A DNA stretch of 64,000 bases. Origin: Centropus unirufus. Its lineage: Eukaryota > Chordata > Aves > Cuculiformes > Centropidae. The notes beneath the pieces were generated by a model. It did no database searches and was not told where the DNA came from. It was given only the letters and a program-made list of their open reading frames with translations. The number at the start of each line of letters is the position of its first letter. The stretch's first letter is position 1. Shown here piece after piece: positions 58,281-64,000 of this stretch. Position numbers and translations under genes: made by a program. The stretch spans positions 1 through 64,000 of the forward strand of contig VYZI01000114.1 of NCBI GenBank assembly GCA_013397695.1. The letters are read 5' to 3'.

Positions 58281-61200
58281 CTGATATAAAAGAAAAGAAA
58301 AGGTATTTTTCTTATTGGCATAGATTTGTTTACAGTACAGGATCCTTATTTTCTCACTGGTTTTAGTGGCAACATATCTGAAGTTTCAGAAGAACAAAAC
58401 AAAGAAACGTTGAAAAAATAGCAAGCACACCTGTTTTTGCGAAGATGACCATTACTCTTCCTGTGCAGTAACATAATCTAATCATAATAATTTAATGACC
58501 TGAAAAAAGAAATGTGGATGAGATTTTCATAAAATGCTTTGAAAAGAAATAATATGAACACCGATGATTTAGGACAGGAAAAAAAAATGAAGTAATTGCA
58601 TCAAAAATAACAAAACAAAATTAAAGAAAAAGGACTACAAGACTAACAAAATATTCTACTAACAAATATGTGGTAGTTGTACCAACAAAAAAAAATATCT
58701 CTGAGGAACAACTCTCATTTTGCACTGTCAAAAAAAAACTTAGAGCCATAGAAGAGTCATACTAGGCACTACTTTTTACATTCTTAAGAAATACATGCTT
58801 AATCTAATTTTAGGGAAAAACAGTATCTTTGTACTTGATATTTCACTGGCTCTGCTTCCTGCAGCATAGCAGTACATTGCTTGTATCAGTTGTTATATCC
58901 TTTTTTCACATCAGAATAAACTTAACAACAGACTCATGATTTATACATACTTCATGATACTAGTTACAATATTGTTTGGCATATAAATAAATATAATTTT
59001 CTTTGACACTTAAGTGGATCACGGTTTACAGTTCTTTAAGCTAGGTAGATTTTAGGCACTGCCTGATACTCATTTTAAAATGTTTCATAGTAAATGGTGC
59101 ATTCGTCTGCCATTAAAAAACACTTATAAAACCTATTTGTTCCTTCCACTAAATTTAAATTATTGTGTAATACAAACTGCAAAACTCACATAGCTTTCCC
59201 GTGTTCAGCATTTAAACAAGTATTGTTATCAAACTGCAGTAGATATGATATTACATTGGAGAATATTAGTAAGTCTAACAAAACCACTAGAGACATCATA
59301 ACAGGAAAAGCTTTCTAAAGGAGATAGCAGCTATAGAAGAATTATGAATTTTAGTTATAGGACACTCTATGCTATAAAGTTTTTTACTATTCACCGGTTC
59401 TAACCATAAAATACATGCAGGAATAATTAAGTTTAGTTTCCATTAATTTGTCATTTGGGCGATTTGAATTTCAGTGCATATTCGTATTCTACACTGTCTG
59501 ACTTCCGACAGAGTACTAGCCAAAACTAGTTTTACTTATTTCTATGAGTATTTCAGTCTGCCCTTATATTATAATTTAGGTAACCAGGACATAAGTTAAA
59601 TCTAGCAATGAATGAAGTGAAACTTGACTGTTGAAAGTAGCTGAATAGAAACAATGATATGTCATTAATAAAGCAGTTTTAAGAAATAACATCAGTTTGT
59701 TTGCCTGTTAAAGCTTTTGCATTCCTCTCCTTAACACAATAAACATAATGAAAAACACACTATTCAAGTTCTGAACTTACCTAATACTAAGCAGCTTTGG
59801 GGGGAAGTTGTGTAGGACTTGATGGAACATTGCTCTAAAAATTCATGTTTGAAGACAGTGATCTCTATTGGCCCACTGTTTTCTCTGTGAATAGGAAAAT
59901 TATGGGGGAGTACTAACTTTTAAATATGGTTTAATTAGGTTAAAGTGTGTGGTTAAGAAAGTCACACTTCCACTGGAGAAGGTTGTGGCAATACCTGTTT
60001 AATAAGTTCACATATCAAATATACAACTTTTTTAATATTAAAACGTAAAAAGGACTGCAATGTATTTTTTGCTATAATGTACATGTAACCTCACAGAATT
60101 AATGGTTCTTTTAATTCTAAGCAGCATTCAGGCAACTATGGTGTAGCTCAAAATCATAGATACTTCTCTACAGATTATCTAGTAGGATGAAAGCTCATTA
60201 AATTAAGCAATCTGTTTTATGAATATTGGTTGTAGAACCAATGAATTCAATTCACCCACAAGTGATCTCTGAAACAAAATGAAGAAAAAAAGTAAGGTAT
60301 GCAAATGGATAATGCGTGACTAACTTAGAATATAAAGTCTAAGTAATCCTTAGAGGAATAAAACTTATTAAATTTCAAAAAATCTAAAATCTTACTAATT
60401 GTATATATAAGACTAGAAATTGCTACAACATTTCACATTTAATCAAACTATTTCCCATTATGTCATCAAGGACATAAGAAAATATTACTTCTATGTCATA
60501 ACGAAAATCTAAAAACAGATTAGTGTGTTAACTGACTTCATATTTTAGCTTGTTACTCAGATTGTATGAATTCTACTCTATTTTTTTTACATAACTATAA
60601 ATATATGTCAGTAAATACAAATATACTGTGTTTTCCATATACATGGGAAAAAATAGTAAAATATGAAGAGTATTTTTTTTAAGTGCTGATCTAGCACTTA
60701 ATGAAAAGGGAAAAAATTTGTTTCTTCTAAGATGAATGCAGAGGGGTTTTTATTTATGTTATGGTTATTTATTTATGTGTGACATAGTATGTGCCTGCAG
60801 ATCTACAAAATGTGTGGTGGTTGAAAGAAGTAGGTACAAAGGCATCTTTTCTATCCTTTTTAGCACTTTCTCAAATGTCACAGATATTCTAGTCCACATA
60901 AAAGCATAATGTTTTCACTATTTCCCCCCATTTATTCATCAATTTATACTAAACTGCATTAAATAATTACATTCTTTTATACCAATATTTTGGTTGTTTG
61001 TCTTTTTTGCCATTCATTGAGACAAAATCATACCAGCTAAGCACAGTTCTCAGCAGTAAGTACCCTAAGGAGACCAGTGGTCTGATATTGTCTATGATGC
61101 TTGCCCTGAGAGATTTAGTCACCATGCTTAGTGTAAATTACCCCTCTCTGAAAAGTTTAACATTAAGTTTTTCATTGTCTGTGGTTCCCCAGGACCAGGG

Positions 61201-62542
61201 CTTTTATATTTCTTAAGAAAATGTAGCAAAAATTGATGTTAGGAAAAATTAGAAATTGTTAAATATAAAACTTCATCATCCCATTTATGAGAATTCTTAT
61301 ACTTTGCCTTTCAACTCTACCACACTTGTCTTCCTGTCAGAGTGAAAAGAGAGGTAATCTAATGTTACTTTTGCTTTTAGCTTCCTTTGTTAACTAATGT
61401 GAAACTGCACCTTCTTTGTCTTATTCCTGAAATTCCTATTTGAAGACAATGAGGGAAGGAATGTTTTAGGCTATACTCTCACCACCACTCACTAGCTTAA
61501 GCAGCTGTAATATCAAATAATGAGCACACTCTTTATACACTCCTTGAATGTGTTATGAAATTGTGTATACAATATAATATTGCAATGTCACTTTTGTATC
61601 TCAGGTTATTGAGAAAATTCATAATATCTGCATCATGATTTTTCATTCTCTTATTTTTACCCAGGACTGAAGATTTACATGATGTTTCCTCTGTTAGTGG
61701 TCTGGTAGGTGGCATAGAAAGAAGTCCCAAATATCCAAAGGACGGTTAAAATGTTAGTGCTAATTAATATATCTCTGAAAATAGTTACAATTCTGCCCAG
61801 TGGACTTCTGTTATCTATAAGGGAAATATACTATACACATACTATGAAGGAATTCAGAAGTATAGAAAGTACCATAAACTAGCATCCCTGTGTCCTGTCT
61901 TTTGAGGCACTACAGCTCCCCACACATCTTCCAGTAGCCCTTAAGTGGCAATACTGGAACATGGCAATCATGGAAATCTGACATAATTTCAGCCAGATCT
62001 GCACTGATGTCTTTGGTACTAAAGAACACCTTGAATGGTAGTAAATTTTTCATCAGATTCCGGCCCTTCTTTGTGACTGTTTCTATATTCAAGCTTACTG
62101 TGCAATAGAGAAGCTAGTGTGACGCTGCTGCCATCTGGAACTGTGTGTGGCACTGGTCTCTTTTCTCAGAGGCCACTCCTGTAGTCCCCTTGATGCAAAA
62201 CCTTGACAGCTGTACCCATATATTCGGTGATAGAAATACTTATAATATCCAGTAAAAGAAAAGTTGAAATGGACAAGGTGTTTCTTTTAATTTGATTTTG
62301 CCATTGTAGAAAAAAGAGAAGAAAAGAGGAATAATAAGAAATAGTTTGTAGAGGTTTTCTGTGAAGTGGCAGTGGTGAACTCTTCTTTATGAACATCAAA
62401 GGAACAAGGAAGTTACAAACTTGGTAGAAATAATAGTTTAGACTCAATGAAAAGAAAGAAAAACAGACCCTCAGTTCTTTTCAGATCCAAAAGTAAAAGA
62501 AGATTAGGTTACATAAGAAACGTACAACCATTAGTTTTGAAT

Positions 62543-63030
62543 ATTTATAGAAGCTATGGGATTCATCCCACTAAGCTTCTGTACTGGCAATCACATCATA
62601 GCCTTCTAGTAGCATGGTAGTTTCCAGCTTTTCCTGTTTGTTGGCCAAGCTGCATGCATTTGTATAGAGGCACTTCAGCTGGACTGATTGCCACATCACC
62701 TTCTTAGTGGAAGACCTCTTATTTTCCTTAAGGTGTTCTGTGGCACTTTCCTGGCTGATACCTCCTGCCTCAAGAGTCTTCCATTCGTCTCCAGAAGGCC
62801 TCAGCTGCACCTGAGCATCTGCAGCATGCCTTGGGGCAACAGGTGGAGGCCCATACCAGCATCCTATCCCTCTAATTAACTAATGAATTAACATTAATTA
62901 TGTCCTCCTGCAGCTTGTCACAGGCAAGCCTGATCTTAGCCCCATTCCCATCTAGTTTAAAGCCCCATCAACGAGCCCTGGAAGCTCCTGAATAAAGACC
63001 CTGCTTCCACTTTGAGAAAAGTGTCTCCTA
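62543..63030 (-). mobile_element. CR1 LINE 5' region, start of ORF2 (endonuclease)
   Basis: On the minus strand the frame 62571-62810 reads LKCLYTNACSLANKQEKLE followed by LLEGYDVIASTEA, the N-terminal start of the CR1 ORF2 apurinic-type endonuclease. In CR1 this is the LYTNA-S--NK-EEL...YD-I-ITET segment, whose ET residue pair belongs to the catalytic site; here it reads TEA, so the Glu is kept and the next residue is damaged. Upstream on the minus strand (62820-63030) comes the non-coding or inter-ORF part with GGGCTTTAAACTAGATGGGAATGGGG and GGCTTGCCTGTGACAAGC words. The homology ends just after the TGGGATGAATCCCA motif. Most CR1 copies are 5' truncated, so a piece with only the 5' region is less common. 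Confidence 0.8.
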
Positions 63031-64000
63031 TATAATCGTTGTAAGACTGTAATCTCTGTACCAAACTCCTAAGGTAAAGAATACATTATTTTATAATCCT
63101 GCAGGGGCACAAGTTCAGCTGATCAGTATTACCAAGAAACCTCTCTATCTATGCACAGAAATTCAGATGCTTGTGAAATGAGTTAAATCAGAAATTTGAA
63201 TAATTTTAAAAGTTCAAGAAACCCTAAACTGAAGTAATAGTTAAACCAGGAATAAAAGTTCTCTTCCAATATTCAATAAAATTTCACATTCATATATATA
63301 CATCATAGCTTTTAATTTAGACTGCTTGACTGTTGCACTACCCTGTCAAAGGCAGAACATATCCTCTGTTTTCACACAATATGCATTTTTTTTTCACTTT
63401 AGTATTAACATAACTAAGATGCATGCTCAGGGCCTCAGGGTTCCTCTGTCCCAAAAAATTGTTTCTTTTAGGGTGGAAGACACCTGATCCATTGTAAATG
63501 GTTATCTCAAAATAAAATGAATAATGTTGTAGAAGTGTTTTAGAAGTGTTTACCCTGTCACTCTGTTAGCTGTAAAGACAGTTAAGGGTATCTCAGTGAC
63601 ATTGATATCATCTGCTTTTATCAGATGAATCACATAAAAATTATCATTTTGAATTCAGGTTTTGCTGCTAATTTGTATTGCAATTTGTTACTTACAGGGG
63701 TATCAGCAGAATTAAACTGAAAGATATAGGTTTCATAAAGTGACAGAAATACCACAAATGAAAAAGGGGAAACTACCACCAAAATCTTAGGTGGACGAGA
63801 GAGGAAAGCAAAGTAGACAAGATATAGAACACACATGTCCCTGTAGATGAGGGAGACTATGCTGTATTGGCAGGTACTTTATAGTGTTTGACTGTTTGGA
63901 AAGCTATAGTATCGAAAAGGCATTTTAAAATTACTATGCACTTCTGTTACAGCATGTCCAAGGGGGTTTCTCTCACCAAATATTTCTTCCCACAAGTTCT
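63031..64000. other. AT-rich non-coding DNA to the window end
   Basis: No gene or repeat is recognised. The minus frame 63630-63836 is hydrophobic but has no recognisable domain. Confidence 0.6.

Larger units (their letters stand above)
48761..62542. other. AT-rich non-coding DNA, no gene seen
   Basis: No transposable element is clearly recognised over almost 14 kb, the longest such stretch in the window. A GC-richer patch at 51113-51345 is complex but unidentified. 52385-52515 reads like a conserved non-coding element. A (CAA)n run (54757-54777), a G-rich tract (55556-55583) and a CAATAG-type tandem (58238-58280) are the visible simple features. Frames such as 56709-56930 and 60998-61216 have no recognisable domain. 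Confidence 0.55.

Noticed and set aside
61910..62092. 60-codon minus frame that reads like ordinary protein sequence
   Set aside because: Too short, no recognisable family, no exon signals; could not be separated from chance.
1..64000. CRISPR arrays, tRNA or rRNA genes, bacterial operons
   Set aside because: No regularly spaced direct repeats, no cloverleaf-like sequence and no bacterial-type gene density; the window is vertebrate nuclear DNA.

Overview
This window looks like AT-rich, gene-poor DNA from a bird nuclear genome. The evidence is its repeat content. At least ten pieces of CR1 LINE (the dominant avian retrotransposon) can be read, several keeping recognisable stretches of the CR1 ORF2 protein or the CR1 3' end with its ATTCTATG-type octamers. 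There are also several long terminal repeats of the kinds common in bird genomes. A run of 95 N at 38484-38578 marks an assembly gap. I found no host protein-coding exon, tRNA, rRNA, CRISPR array or bacterial feature that I can support. All open reading frames are short and lie either in AT-rich sequence or inside transposable elements. The window is best read as intergenic or deep-intronic DNA. There is no set of genes working together here, and I do not claim one.

Layout. 1-254 is the 3' part of an LTR cut by the window edge. 255-7944 is unique AT-rich DNA with a (TA)n run, a local palindrome, a diverged pair of ~80-bp direct repeats and a strong 16-bp-stem hairpin at 6224-6260. 7945-8450 is a CR1 on the minus strand with a large internal deletion. 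13273-13838 is an LTR (family A) on the plus strand. 14005-14925 is a CR1 cluster: a shuffled plus-strand copy meeting a minus-strand copy tail to tail. 17087-17227 is a CR1 3' end (minus), directly followed by a second, minus-strand piece of LTR family A (17255-17488) and by a MIR-like SINE relic (17675-17855). 21885-22875 is the longest CR1 copy, covering the C-terminal half of the reverse transcriptase through the ORF end. 24845-25315 is an unclassified GC-richer segment with LTR-like signals on the minus strand. 25724-26755 is one CR1 split by a ~0.7-kb LTR-like insertion.

The second half holds two more CR1 3' ends (32112-32461 plus, 33171-33415 minus) around a compound tetranucleotide microsatellite, and the N gap. 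It also holds a nearly complete solo LTR of ~1,026 bp at 41104-42129 with a probable 5-bp target duplication, and a second MIR-like relic (48635-48760). Near the right end is a rare piece of the CR1 5' region (62543-63030, minus) covering the start of the ORF2 endonuclease. The rest (about 34-41 kb, 42-48.6 kb, 48.8-62.5 kb) is AT-rich DNA with only simple repeats and a few stretches that look like candidate conserved non-coding elements.

All family names rest on recognition by eye of consensus-like sequence; no database comparison was possible. I did not find a previously undescribed functional system. The observations most worth a second look are the nested and shuffled retrotransposon structures, the two MIR-like relics, and the hairpin at 6224-6260.
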